Notes: a model not told the origin generated them from the letters alone. A stretch of 64,000 nt of DNA from Bacillus_CJ salitolerans (GCF_042680805.1 NZ_JBHUEM010000052.1:124001-188000); one strand, 5' to 3'. Positions 33,366-42,147 are shown, counted from the first letter of the stretch. Numbers and translations: made by a program.

Positions 33366-34163
33366 CTAATTTTTCTCCCCGACAATACACATACTCATTG
33401 GAACTTTTAACTCTTTGTTGTTTAGATGCTCGAAAAGTGCAGACATATCATGCTTATATTCTTCAAAGAGTATTAGTGAAAGCTGGTTTTGCAGCATCCC
33501 TGTAAAAATTTGAGCTAATGTCGGATCAAAATTGTAAATAGGAGATGCTTCATATTTTTCCTTTCCTACATAATCCAATCCATCCTCAAACATTCTTGGT
33601 TCTTCAATAAAATAGGAGTATTTGATCTCGTAAGGATGCTGTTTTTCATTGTTATCTAACATAAGTATAAATGGATGCATATCGTAAATAACGACGTACC
33701 CATTTTTTCTTAATAAGCGTGCAATAACGTTGAAAAAACCATTGATATCGGGAAACCACATTAGACTACCTACCGAAATATACACAATATCAAAACGGTC
33801 ATTATATGTATCTGGAATCTCATAAATATCTTTTTGGACAAACTCACACTCTACATTTGCAAGCTTCGCTAATTCTTTAGCTGAAAGGATGGCTTCATCA
33901 GAAATATCAAAGCCAGTTACAGAGGATGCCCCTAAATTTTTTAAGGATATCGTTTCCTCACCATCATTGCAGCAAACCTGTGCCACGTCTTTTCCCATGA
34001 TATGAAGTGAGTGTAAAATGTCGGTAATTGTATCATCTAGCTTGGAATAGCCTTTTTGACTGAACTTTTCAAACTTCCCTTTTTCTTGCTTTGCATTTTG
34101 ATGCTTAGCATTTACTTCATTCCATGCTTTACGATTTGCCTCGGTATAATCTTTTCTATTCAT
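33366..34163 (-). CDS. Class I SAM-dependent methyltransferase
   Basis: 265 residues. Motif I is V-A-Q-V-C-C-N-D-G-E-E-T-I, followed by V-T-G-F-D-I-S-D-E-A-I and D-I-V-Y-I-S-V-G-S-L-M-W-F. Starts M-N-R-K-D-Y-T-E-A-N-R-K-A-W-N-E, the common opening of this Bacillus methyltransferase group. AAAGGAG lies in front of the ATG. Substrate unknown; related to the 28181 protein. Confidence 0.87.
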   Translation of the reverse strand: MNRKDYTEANRKAWNEVNAKHQNAKQEKGKFEKFSQKGYSKLDDTITDILHSLHIMGKDVAQVCCNDGEETISLKNLGASSVTGFDISDEAILSAKELAKLANVECEFVQKDIYEIPDTYNDRFDIVYISVGSLMWFPDINGFFNVIARLLRKNGYVVIYDMHPFILMLDNNEKQHPYEIKYSYFIEEPRMFEDGLDYVGKEKYEASPIYNFDPTLAQIFTGMLQNQLSLILFEEYKHDMSALFEHLNNKELKVPMSMCIVGEKN

Positions 34164-34565
34164 TTGAAAACTCCTTTAACGAAGAGGATTTACAAGAAAT
34201 TCAAACCAACCATCAAGCTGTAACTAATCGATAGCGATAAAGTCTACCTCGCTTTTTCACAATATGCTAAGAGGAGCTGAGGATATTCACTAGCAGGGGT
34301 ACCTATAATGATATAAGCTCTCTGATTAAACCTCTCCGCAGGCTGAACCACTCAAATGGGCGTTTCATACAATGAAAGTGCAATGATGTGGCCGTACAAG
34401 ACCGTCATCATAAATCATAGCTTAAATACTTATTGTTCTCAAAAATAAGATCTATTACTAATCTAGCATAAACGTTTTATATCCATGTTTCTAACATAAG
34501 TGCTTAGAATAGCAGGCCAGGTAGAGGTGTTGAAAATAAGCAGAAGTTGAATGAGATAAATAATG
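34164..34565. other. Gene-free region before the repeat array
   Basis: No frame with a ribosome binding site and no recognisable remnant. The last part (from about 34540) contains AAGTTGAATGAGATAAA, a poor match to the repeat cores seen in the arrays at 45452 and 57978, just before the main array starts. Confidence 0.4.
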
Positions 34566-35646
34566 CGACAAACGAGTTAAGTAAAAAGAAAGAAGAAGTA
34601 AGTAAAGTACCGACCGAGGTAAGTAAAAGAGAATTGGGGTAAGTAAAAAGCCAAACGAGTTAAGTAAAAAGAGAGCAGAGGTAAGTAAAGCGCCGACCGA
34701 GGTAAGTAAAAGTGAACCGGGGTAAGTAAAAAGCCAAACGAGTTAAGTAAAACGAGAGCAGAGGTAAGTAAAGCGCCAAACGAGTTAAGTAAAAAGAGAG
34801 AAGAGGTAAGTAAAGCGCCGACCGAGGTAAGTAAAAGAGAATTGGGGTAAGTAAAAAGCCAAACGAGTTAAGTAAAAAGAGAGAAGAGGTAAGTAAAGCG
34901 CCGACCGAGGTAAGTAAAAGAGAATTGGGGTAAGTAAAAAGCGAAACGAGTTAAGTAAAACGAGAGCAGAGGTAAGTAAAGCGCCAAACGAGTTAAGTAA
35001 AAAGAGAGAAGAGGTAAGTAAAGCGCCGACCGAGGTAAGTAAAAGAGNNNNNNNNNNNNNNNNNNNNNNNNNNNNNNNNNNNNNNNNNNNNNNNNNNNNN
35101 NNNNNNNNNNGAATTGGGGTAAGTAAAAAGCCAAACGAGTTAAGTAAAAAGAGAGCAGAGGTAAGTAAAGCGCTGAACGAGGTAAGTAAAAGAATTGGGG
35201 TAAGTAAAAAGCCAAACGAGTTAAGTAAAAAGAGAGCAGAGGTAAGTAAAGCGCTGAACGAGGTAAGTAAAAGTGAACCGGGTAAGTAAAAAGCCAAACG
35301 AGTTAAGTAAAAAGAGAGCAGAGGTAAGTAAAGTACCGACCGAGGTAAGTAAAAGTGAAACGGGGTAAGTAAAAAGCCAAACGAGTTAAGTAAAACGAGA
35401 GCAGAGGTAAGTAAAGTACCGACCGAGGTAAGTAAAAGTGAAACGGGGTAAGTAAAAAGCCAAACGAGTTAAGTAAAACGAGAGCAGAGGTAAGTAAAGT
35501 ACCGACCGAGGTAAGTAAAAGAGAATTGGGGTAAATAAAAAGCCAAACGAGTTAAGTAAAACGAGAGCGGAGGTAAGTAAAGTACCGACCGAGGTAAGTA
35601 AAACGAGAGCAGAGGTAAGTAAAGCGCCGACCGAGGTAAGTAAAAG
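34566..35646. repeat. Higher-order tandem array with GTAAGTAAA core
   Basis: About 50 units of 20-22 bp each carry GGTAAGTAAA or GTTAAGTAAA. Spacers are of four main types (GCGCCGACCGA, AGAGAATTGGG, AAGCCAAACGA, AAGAGAGCAGA) that mostly follow one another in the same order, so a ~84-bp four-unit super-repeat is visible. Late units change spacer (TGAACCGGG, GTACCGACC). Units are imperfect. There is no start or ribosome binding site, and the plus strand has TAA in two frames per unit. A 63-N gap lies inside. Confidence 0.85.
35048..35110. other. Assembly gap
   Basis: 63 N residues between two nearly identical stretches of the array. The true number of repeat units is unknown. Confidence 0.99.
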
Positions 35647-35666
35647 GGGCTAGCGTCGAATAAATC

Positions 35667-36207
35667 TTCAGAAAGGAAGAACCAAAGTATGCTGGTAGCA
35701 GAGAGAATGAGATTGCTCTTCGAGATTTTGGAGATGTTTTCTATCAGCTCCCTCTTGAGGATAAGAAAAGCGGCTGGGGACAATCTCCTGGAAGTATTGC
35801 GCATTTCTTAAAGCCTTTCGTAGAAGGAATAGTTTCTCAATATGGAGGTGTAGCTGTTAAACATGTAGAACAAGTAAATGATGAAAAAATTCGTCTTGTC
35901 TTAACAGATGGTATTGAAAGAAAAGTTGATCACATCATCTCAGCTACTGGATTCCATATTAATATGGATAAAATACCATTTTGGGGTTCGGATGTTTACT
36001 AGAGATCGAGCGTGAAGAAGGGTTTACACAATTCCCGAAGCTTGATAATCGTTTGAAGCTAGTTTACAAGGATTATCCTTTGCTAGCCCGTTATCATCAC
36101 ATAGTCACGGCTCGACTTTTCGATTCATATTTGGTTTAAGAAAGATCGCTTTTTCTATTATCCCTTCTATTGTCAAAAATCTTGAAAAGATAGAAGTGAA
36201 ATTGTAA
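35667..36207 (+). pseudogene. FAD/NAD(P)-binding oxidoreductase, 5' end replaced by the repeat array
   Basis: Starting 20 bases after the last repeat, the frame reads F-R-K-E-E-P-K-Y-A-G, W-G-Q-S-P-G-S-I-A-H-F-L-K-P-F and V-D-H-I-I-S-A-T-G-F, the last being the A-T-G motif of flavin monooxygenase-like proteins. It meets TAG near 36001. The C-terminal part can be followed in other frames (F-T-Q-F-P-K-L-D-N; then F-G-L-R-K-I-A-F-S-I-I-P-S) to the end K-I-E-V-K-L at 36207. The N-terminal FAD domain is gone. Confidence 0.65.
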
Positions 36208-36227
36208 GAGCAGGGGGACACATTTGT

Positions 36228-36767
36228 ATGAAAACTTTTATTCGAGAAGCAAAACGAAGTGACTTAAAATCGATTCAAACGATATTTAATCAAGGTATTG
36301 AGGACCGAATCGCTACATTAGATACAGAGCTGAGAGATACATTTTATATGGAAGAGTGGCTAGAAAAACACTCTGGTCGTTACAAGGTGATTGTGGCAGA
36401 AGAGGAAGATAAGATTGTAGGTTTTGCATCACTAAATCCGTATAGTATTCGAGCTGCTTATAATGGCGTGGCGGATTTATCCATTTACGTCTCAAGGGAG
36501 GGTAGAGGAAAGGGAATCGGTGGCATATTGCTAGATGAGATTGAGCGATTGGCCATTAATCATGATTTTTACAAAATAGTCTTGTTTACCTTTCCATTCA
36601 ATCAGCTCGGCCAAAGTCTGTACCGAAAGAAAGGTTATCGTGAGGTTGGTGTATTTCAAAAACAAGGGATTTTGGATGGTCACTTTGTTGATGTCATGGC
36701 AATGGAAAAAATACTTTCAGAAAAGATAGAATCATATGTTTTACGTAGCCAAACGATAAATACATGA
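36228..36767 (+). CDS. GNAT acetyltransferase of the phosphinothricin/ArsN1 type
   Basis: 179 residues. I-R-E-A-K-R-S-D-L at the start, E-E-W-L-E-K-H-S-G-R-Y near residue 43, V-A-D-L-S-I-Y-V-S-R-E-G-R-G-K-G-I-G and the end F-Q-K-Q-G-I-L-D-G-H-F-V-D-V match the Pat/ArsN1 group, which acetylates phosphinothricin, methionine sulfoximine or arsinothricin. AGCAGGGGG precedes the ATG. The next gene follows after 16 bases. Which of these compounds is the substrate cannot be read from sequence. Confidence 0.82.
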   Translation: MKTFIREAKRSDLKSIQTIFNQGIEDRIATLDTELRDTFYMEEWLEKHSGRYKVIVAEEEDKIVGFASLNPYSIRAAYNGVADLSIYVSREGRGKGIGGILLDEIERLAINHDFYKIVLFTFPFNQLGQSLYRKKGYREVGVFQKQGILDGHFVDVMAMEKILSEKIESYVLRSQTINT

Positions 36768-36783
36768 GAAAGAAGGTAAGAGC

Positions 36784-37257
36784 ATGATTGAATTACGTGA
36801 AGAATATAAGAAGCGCTCTATTCGTTTTATAGATGTATGGGAAACTCAAGGCTGGTCTATGAAGTTATATGGAATTTCATATGAAAACGAGTATCCTAAA
36901 AATAATCTAATTCAAGATGCTAAAGAGCTTGCGGTAAAGATTCTTCCTTTACCGGCGAAAACAGATGCCCGATACGGTGTCGGTTTTATTGGAATACATG
37001 AAGGCGCAGGGGCTAATTTCATATTCATAGATTGGTGGTCTGATGAAAATGAGCTTAATCATCATGTTTATGTTGCTTCCCATGATACACCTGACCATTA
37101 TGAATATGCTACCCCAAAAGGATTAATTGCATGCTGTTGGGATTTAAAGGTTCTAAGCTTTGAAAGGGATAGTTGGGTAAAGACAGTTCTAGCAAACCCG
37201 GCGGGTGTTCCAAATATAGACGAATATATGAAACTGCAACTGAATGAAGACGTTTAA
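36784..37257 (+). CDS. Conserved hypothetical protein
   Basis: 157 residues, soluble, with W-E-T-Q-G-W-S-M-K-L-Y-G-I, a Gly-rich centre (Y-G-V-G-F-I-G-I-H-E-G-A-G-A-N) and F-I-D-W-W-S-D-E-N-E-L-N-H-H. The motifs are well formed but I do not recognise the family. GAAGGTAAGAGC precedes the ATG, and the 16-base gap to the acetyltransferase implies co-transcription. Confidence 0.75.
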   Translation: MIELREEYKKRSIRFIDVWETQGWSMKLYGISYENEYPKNNLIQDAKELAVKILPLPAKTDARYGVGFIGIHEGAGANFIFIDWWSDENELNHHVYVASHDTPDHYEYATPKGLIACCWDLKVLSFERDSWVKTVLANPAGVPNIDEYMKLQLNEDV

Positions 37258-37495
37258 TTTTATGAAAAGAAAGAGAAACGCTAATTGTTCTTCGACGCCA
37301 TCCTACCAATAGCTACAGAACTGTTTAAAAGAGCATACCTTTTACGTCCCATTTTCTTACATTATCAAGAGTATCAACACCACAAAAGGAATATTAATTT
37401 AAACAGGAGTAAAGCGAATGTCCTTCTCCCTTTCTTGAATTGGACTACCCATTATTATTTCAGGAACTAATGGGTATGAAAAATAGTAAGCTATT

Positions 37496-37714
37496 TTAAC
37501 GATTAGTATGTTCTTGTTCTGTTTCTAGTTGAGTATAAGCATTGATAAAGCGTTCATATGTTTGTTTACCATATTGGTCTACATTATTTCGAAAGAAAAG
37601 TTCAATAGTTAACTCTTTTGCTTGTTGTAAGGAACAATTTCGAGAGAGTCTAATTAAATTGATATAGGAAAGAAAGTATTCTTCCTGTAGCGTACTTGCA
37701 TGATTAACAGTCAT
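37496..37714 (-). CDS. Small helical protein, operon with 37793 gene
   Basis: 72 residues with AAAGGAG eight bases before the ATG. The sequence is helical (S-R-N-C-S-L-Q-Q-A-K-E-L-T-I-E-L-F-F-R) with no membrane segment; family unknown. It lies 78 bases behind the 62-residue gene on the same strand, downstream of the AATCAA-type operators. The two small proteins probably belong to one regulated unit. Confidence 0.6.
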   Translation of the reverse strand: MTVNHASTLQEEYFLSYINLIRLSRNCSLQQAKELTIELFFRNNVDQYGKQTYERFINAYTQLETEQEHTNR

Positions 37715-37755
37715 GGCATTTACTCCTTTTACAAATATTCATTAATATTGAAGCT

Positions 37756-37781
37756 AATGAGCTTGGAATACCAAGCTCATT
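37756..37781 (-). terminator. Hairpin between two small genes
   Basis: ATGAGCTTGG / CCAAGCTCAT with a four-base loop, no T-run on the minus strand. It may attenuate or protect the transcript. Confidence 0.45.
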
Positions 37782-37792
37782 TATATCTTCTT

Positions 37793-37981
37793 TTAAGCCG
37801 TGCAGCAAAGCTGTTCTGTTTGTTTGGTTCTAGCAGTCATCTTAACGATCCATTTGCTTACATAGTTTCGAAGTTGATTGTTGGCAGTTGTACCGGTGAA
37901 TTTCCAAGCATCCATTGCAAGTTGATCCACTTCGTCTCTTTTGGCTTTTGCTATCATTTCTGCTTCATAATAGAACATCAT
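37793..37981 (-). CDS. Small Cys-ending protein
   Basis: 62 residues, AAAGGAG in front of ATG 37981, mostly helical (E-A-E-M-I-A-K-A-K-R-D-E-V-D-Q-L-A) and ending E-Q-L-C-C-T-A. The Cys pair near the end recalls the CC motifs of the peptide at 39569, which shares the operator. Family unknown. Its promoter lies in the operator-rich spacer 37982-38184. Confidence 0.6.
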   Translation of the reverse strand: MMFYYEAEMIAKAKRDEVDQLAMDAWKFTGTTANNQLRNYVSKWIVKMTARTKQTEQLCCTA

Positions 37982-38006
37982 AAACCCAACTCCTTTATTA
38001 GTTTCA

Positions 38007-38030
38007 ATTAATCAAAAAGTTTTGATTAAT
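38007..38030. promoter_or_regulatory. Operator A, AATCAA-N6-TTGATT
   Basis: Perfect palindrome with arms ATTAATCAAAA and TTTTGATTAAT around AG. It lies 26 bases upstream of the start of the 37793 gene, so it would control the minus-strand unit. Confidence 0.75.
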
Positions 38031-38065
38031 TATATAGTAAAACCAACCATAGATTTTGTCAATTA

Positions 38066-38089
38066 TTTAATCAAAAAAAATTGATTAAA
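38066..38089. promoter_or_regulatory. Operator B, AATCAA-N6-TTGATT
   Basis: TTTAATCAA and TTGATTAAA flank six A residues. A further half-site TTTTTGATTAA lies at 38103. Placed in the divergent spacer, it can act on the aminopeptidase promoter. Confidence 0.75.
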
Positions 38090-38184
38090 ATTAAACAATT
38101 ATTTTTGATTAAGTGGTTGATATGAATATAAAATAAGTATATGATGTATAAATCAATAAAATTTGATGAATGAGGAGAAGTTCA

Positions 38185-39441
38185 ATGAAAACATCACCAA
38201 TTTCAACACAGCTAATACATGATTTGAAATTTTTAACAAGTAAAGAAACAGAAGGGAGGGTTTCAGGGTCAAAGGGAGCAAAAATGACGGCCACTTACAT
38301 AGCAAATGTATTATCCAATTTAGGGATATTGCCAGCAGGGGACGACGGATATTTTTCATCCTTAAATATATATGCGGCCCGTTTAAATGGTAACGTAACC
38401 TTAAAGGTAGGTGAAAAGAAGTTACAACATCGAACAGATTTTGGAGAAATCTCAAAATACTCTAATCCAACTGGAAACTCGGTACATGGAGAGTTAATGA
38501 TTGTAAATGATGGAGAGGAAATCAATCCATCTCGTTTAAAAGGAAAGGTGGTATTAGTACCCGAAAAACCAGACAAATTAGATCTAGCCGCAACGGTAAA
38601 AGGTGCTGAGGAACTAGGAGTCGCTGCAATGTTAATTGAAGGAGGAGAACCAAAATGGTTTGTAAAAAGCTTACATGGTTCTAGAGAGAACTCAATCCCA
38701 GTATTTCATGTAAGAAAGAGTATTGTAAATGAGATAGCACAACTAGATGGGGAAATTGTACAGATTGAACTTCCACTTATCTCTGAAAATCGAACGTGTC
38801 AAAATGTTTTGGGGCTACTGCCTGGAAAAGATACTACGAAGATTCTTGTTCTCTCAGCTCACTATGATCACCTAGGAGATGACCCAAACGGACATAGATT
38901 TCCTGGTGCAGTAGATAATGCATCGGGGGTTTCCGTTCTTCTAGAAACAGCAAGAAAGCTTTCCGGACAAACTTTACCGTTTACTATTTTGTTTGCATTT
39001 TTTACAGGAGAAGAATCTGGCCTGCTTGGCGCGAAGCACTTTATCAAACACACACAACTACCCATTTCAACGGTCATAAACATAGATAGTCTTGGATTTG
39101 AACCAGTGTTAAACAAGATGAGAAATGGCCATAAAGAACCAGGAAATTGGCTTGCTGATCTTTCAGCTGAAGTAATAAAGAAGCACGATGTTGAGATTGC
39201 CTGGATTGCAGGTGGTGAAGATTCTTTTGCCTTTCAAGCAGTGAACATTCCTGCCATTGGTTTAGGTCAAAAACCGACAGAGCGAAAAGAAAGAAGTATT
39301 CATACACCAGATGACGATCTAGAACATTTATATTTGAAACCGATTCAACAAGGTTTCAAAATCTTCAATGAAATAATAGAAATATTGATCCAACATCCCG
39401 AAAAAGTGGTGAATTTTCCCTTTAAAAAACATCAATACTGA
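38185..39441 (+). CDS. M28-family aminopeptidase with PA domain
   Basis: 418 residues from ATG 38185 (GAGGAG seven bases before). The M28 zinc motifs are S-A-H-Y-D-H-L-G-D (first His/Asp), V-D-N-A-S-G-V (bridging Asp), G-E-E-S-G-L-L-G (general base and ligand Glu) and D-S-L-G-F. A PA insert (about residues 95-200) precedes the catalytic core. No signal peptide is visible, unusual for this group, so it may act on peptides in the cytoplasm or leave by another route. Controlled with its neighbours by AATCAA-N6-TTGATT sites. Confidence 0.88.
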   Translation: MKTSPISTQLIHDLKFLTSKETEGRVSGSKGAKMTATYIANVLSNLGILPAGDDGYFSSLNIYAARLNGNVTLKVGEKKLQHRTDFGEISKYSNPTGNSVHGELMIVNDGEEINPSRLKGKVVLVPEKPDKLDLAATVKGAEELGVAAMLIEGGEPKWFVKSLHGSRENSIPVFHVRKSIVNEIAQLDGEIVQIELPLISENRTCQNVLGLLPGKDTTKILVLSAHYDHLGDDPNGHRFPGAVDNASGVSVLLETARKLSGQTLPFTILFAFFTGEESGLLGAKHFIKHTQLPISTVINIDSLGFEPVLNKMRNGHKEPGNWLADLSAEVIKKHDVEIAWIAGGEDSFAFQAVNIPAIGLGQKPTERKERSIHTPDDDLEHLYLKPIQQGFKIFNEIIEILIQHPEKVVNFPFKKHQY

Positions 39442-39453
39442 AGTGAATAATAA

Positions 39454-39540
39454 AAATCAATTTTTTTTGATTAAATGATTGCATTTTGAAATTATTGTAA
39501 CTATAATAAGATTAAAGATAAATCAAAAAAAGTTGATTTA
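39454..39540 (+). promoter_or_regulatory. Promoter with operators C and D
   Basis: Operator C (AATCAA-N6-TTGATT, 39455-39472) sits just before a -35 box TTGCAT (39478-39483). A -10 box TATAAT lies at 39502-39507, and operator D (39521-39538, same motif) follows the likely transcription start. A repressor bound to both would bracket the promoter of the CC-peptide gene. Confidence 0.78.
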
Positions 39541-39568
39541 TCAAAAAATAAAAGAGGAGATGATCTAC

Positions 39569-39751
39569 TTGAATTTTATAAAAAAACTAACGGGTAAAGA
39601 AGAAGCAAAATCATCAGGCTGTTGTGGAGTAGATATTCAAGAGGTTGAAGTTAGTAAAGGAGATTCTTGTTGCGGAGTCGATGAATCAGCTATAACGAAA
39701 ACAGATTCATGCTGCGGTACTGCAAAAGAGAGCGAGAGTTCTTGTTGTTAA
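39569..39751 (+). CDS. 60-residue CC-rich peptide, metallothionein-like
   Basis: TTG 39569 is chosen because GAGGAG lies nine bases before it; ATG 39560 would touch that site. After a basic start (M-N-F-I-K-K-L-T-G-K) come four Cys pairs: S-G-C-C-G-V, S-C-C-G-V, S-C-C-G-T and a terminal S-S-C-C, spaced by acidic linkers. Vicinal Cys pairs favour soft metals or arsenite(III). The operators resemble ArsR-type TCAA-N-TTGA sites, so metal or metalloid sequestration is a reasonable guess. I do not recognise a named family. A terminator follows. Confidence 0.75.
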   Translation: MNFIKKLTGKEEAKSSGCCGVDIQEVEVSKGDSCCGVDESAITKTDSCCGTAKESESSCC

Positions 39752-39805
39752 GTGGTTCTTATCATTTTGGGACATTGATTTCCGATATATAATACAAATA
39801 CAAAC

Positions 39806-39837
39806 AAAAAACGATCAGATCATTTTGATCGTTTTTT
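39806..39837 (+). terminator. Terminator of the CC-peptide gene
   Basis: AAAACGATCA / TGATCGTTTT with an eight-base loop and T-run. Confidence 0.85.
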
Positions 39838-40349
39838 CTATGTTAAATAATTAAATGCTATGTAAGGAATAGCTTTGATATAGACTAACTATCAATTTAA
39901 TTAAACCTACATTATGATTGCGCTATCGTTGACATATATCAGAGGGAGAGGCAACTTCGTCAAATGCCATCCCTAACTCAATAACCTTATTTACAAAACA
40001 AGCTAGCTCAGTACTCATTAAATTATTTTGATATCCTTTGTTTCATTATCGTTTTTAATATTTCATCAAAATGCGAATTCGGTACTTCAATACTCTTACT
40101 TCAACTATTTTTTTAGCGAATTACCTACCTTATCATTCGTTTGTCGTATAACAACTACAAACTATTTTATTGAGGATTTACAAGATAAGATATTTCGCCA
40201 TAATCAGGATATACTAGAAGAATCTATGAAAAAAATAAAGCTATTGTAAATTTAGTGTAAATTTTTAACCGTTTTTATTTACAAAAACAACATAAATTCT
40301 TTACAATCAAAGTTGTGTTGCAAATTTTGTCGATTTAGGAGTGGAAGTC
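39838..40349 (+). other. Gene-free leader region of the phosphate transporter
   Basis: No convincing gene. A 73-codon frame at 40028 has no ribosome binding site and ends in a region of A/T-rich promoter-like sequence (TTTACA near 40299). No riboswitch fold was recognised. Confidence 0.35.
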
Positions 40350-41987
40350 TTGGATTTAAATGTGCAAGCAATGATCTTTCAATTTATCGGTGGATTAGGT
40401 GTTTTTCTTTTCGGTATTAAATATATGGGTGACGGTTTGCAAAATGCAGCCGGAGACAGGTTAAGAGACATTTTAGAAAAGTCCACATCAAATCCGTTTA
40501 TGGGAGTTCTATCAGGGATACTTGTAACGGTACTTATTCAATCAAGTTCGGGAACAACTGCCCTCACGGTTGGACTTGTTAATGCAGGGTTTATGACATT
40601 CAGACAAGCCATCGGTGTTATCATGGGTGCGAATATTGGTACAACAGTTACTGCCTTTATCATCGGTATTAAAGTAGGGGATTATGCCCTTCCAATCATC
40701 GGTGTGGGAGCTGTGTTATTATTCTTCTTTAGAGAAAAACGTATCCAATCACTTGGACAAGTTATGTTTGGGTTTGGAGCACTCTTTTTAGGACTTGATT
40801 TTATGAGTGATGGCATGAAGCCCTTGCGATCATTGGAGGTATTTAAAGAATTAACGGTTACGATGAGTGATAATCCGATTCTTGGTGTGATTGTAGGAAC
40901 AGCCTTCACGGTCATTGTTCAAAGCTCTAGTGCCACGATAGGTATATTACAAGAATTGTTTGCACAACAAGCAATGGACTTACGAGCAGCACTTCCGGTC
41001 TTGTTTGGAGACAATATTGGAACAACGATTACAGCAGTTTTAGCTGCCCTTGGAACGTCAGTTGCAGCAAAAAGAGCAGCGGCTGTCCATGTATTATTTA
41101 ATGTGATAGGTACGATTATTTTTTTACTAGGAATTGGACTATTCACGACCTTTATTGGATATCTCCAGCAGCGAATCGGACTAAACCCAGCAATGACAAT
41201 TGCATTTGCACATGGTATTTTTAACGTGTCAAATACAATCTTGCAATTTCCATTTATTGCTGCTTTAGCATGGATTGTTACCAAGATTGTTAGGGGTGAC
41301 GATACAACGATTGATTTTAAACCAAAGAACTTAAATCCAATGTTTATCGAAAAGTCACCATCTATCGCGCTTGGACAAGCAAAAGAAGAAATTGTCCGTA
41401 TGGCAAGCCTATCTTTAAAAGGATTGGAAGAAGCGAAGAGCTTTTTAAATACAAATAGTAAGAAACATGCAGATATGGCCTTACAAGTTGAAGAAGCCAT
41501 AAACAGCTTAGATCGAAAGATAACTAACTATTTAGTTGATATTTCCGCTAAACCATTAACACCAGATGAAACAAACGATCATGCTAGGCTTTTAGATTAT
41601 GTTCGTGATTTTGAACGTATTGGTGATCATATGGAGAATATGATTGAACTCATTGATTACCGTATTTCGAACCGAGTTACATTGTCAGAAGAAGCGATTA
41701 ACGAGCTAAATGAAATGACAGACTTAACGATTTCAACACTAATGGATGCTATTACGTCCATTGAAACAGGTGATGAAAATTTAGCAAAATCTGTTTTATC
41801 GAATGAGGAAAAAATTGATAAAATGGAGCGTGTCCTGCGTAAAGGGCATATCATCCGCTTAAATGAAGGTCGCTGTGACGGTGACGCTGGAATCATCTTT
41901 GTCGACTTTGTAAGCAATTTAGAGCGTATTGGTGATCATGCGGTTAACATTGCTGAAGGTGTTCTTGGGATTAGACATAGTAATTAA
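40350..41987 (+). CDS. Na/Pi cotransporter family protein with PhoU domain
   Basis: 545 residues from TTG 40350 (AGGAG eight bases before). Two repeated NptA-type blocks contain the hallmark Q-S-S-S motifs (V-L-I-Q-S-S-S-G-T-T-A and V-I-V-Q-S-S-S-A-T-I) within about nine membrane segments. Residues 350-545 form a PhoU-like helical domain with D-F-E-R-I-G-D-H and L-E-R-I-G-D-H, the metal-binding motifs of PhoU. The family takes up or exports phosphate with sodium. Strong terminator behind. Confidence 0.92.
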   Translation: MDLNVQAMIFQFIGGLGVFLFGIKYMGDGLQNAAGDRLRDILEKSTSNPFMGVLSGILVTVLIQSSSGTTALTVGLVNAGFMTFRQAIGVIMGANIGTTVTAFIIGIKVGDYALPIIGVGAVLLFFFREKRIQSLGQVMFGFGALFLGLDFMSDGMKPLRSLEVFKELTVTMSDNPILGVIVGTAFTVIVQSSSATIGILQELFAQQAMDLRAALPVLFGDNIGTTITAVLAALGTSVAAKRAAAVHVLFNVIGTIIFLLGIGLFTTFIGYLQQRIGLNPAMTIAFAHGIFNVSNTILQFPFIAALAWIVTKIVRGDDTTIDFKPKNLNPMFIEKSPSIALGQAKEEIVRMASLSLKGLEEAKSFLNTNSKKHADMALQVEEAINSLDRKITNYLVDISAKPLTPDETNDHARLLDYVRDFERIGDHMENMIELIDYRISNRVTLSEEAINELNEMTDLTISTLMDAITSIETGDENLAKSVLSNEEKIDKMERVLRKGHIIRLNEGRCDGDAGIIFVDFVSNLERIGDHAVNIAEGVLGIRHSN

Positions 41988-41990
41988 TGA

Positions 41991-42024
41991 AAAAAGGATT
42001 TGCGTTCAGCAAATCCTTTTTTTG
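41991..42024 (+). terminator. Terminator of the Na/Pi transporter gene
   Basis: AAAAAGGATTTGC / GCAAATCCTTTTT, a 13-bp perfect stem plus T-run. Confidence 0.9.
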
Positions 42025-42147
42025 TTGAAAAAGTTAGTCATGCAAAATACTGGTACAAAAGTTATGGTTTTACTTTTTCCAAAGGAGGAAAAAGTAACCA
42101 TTTCGTCGAATGGTAGTAGTATTAAATAAAGAAAGAGAGCGATTTTT

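Noticed and set aside
34566..35646. CRISPR array
   Set aside because: The conserved core is only 9-10 bases, spacers recur in a fixed order instead of being unique, unit length is ~21 bp, and no cas genes are in the window.
34785..35804. Long minus-strand frames of Leu/Thr/Ser/Tyr-rich repeats across the array
   Set aside because: They have no start signal, all reflect the TTTACTTAC repeat translated in stop-free frames, and they run through the N gap. This is repeat DNA, not a protein.
40028..40249. 73-codon frame before the Na/Pi transporter
   Set aside because: No ribosome binding site, random composition and A/T-rich leader context; nothing supports expression.
42064..42099. Imperfect hairpin with ACTTTTTCC / GGAAAAAGT arms
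   Set aside because: It lies between a terminator and the next gene's leader; no T-run and no match to known elements. Too little to call.
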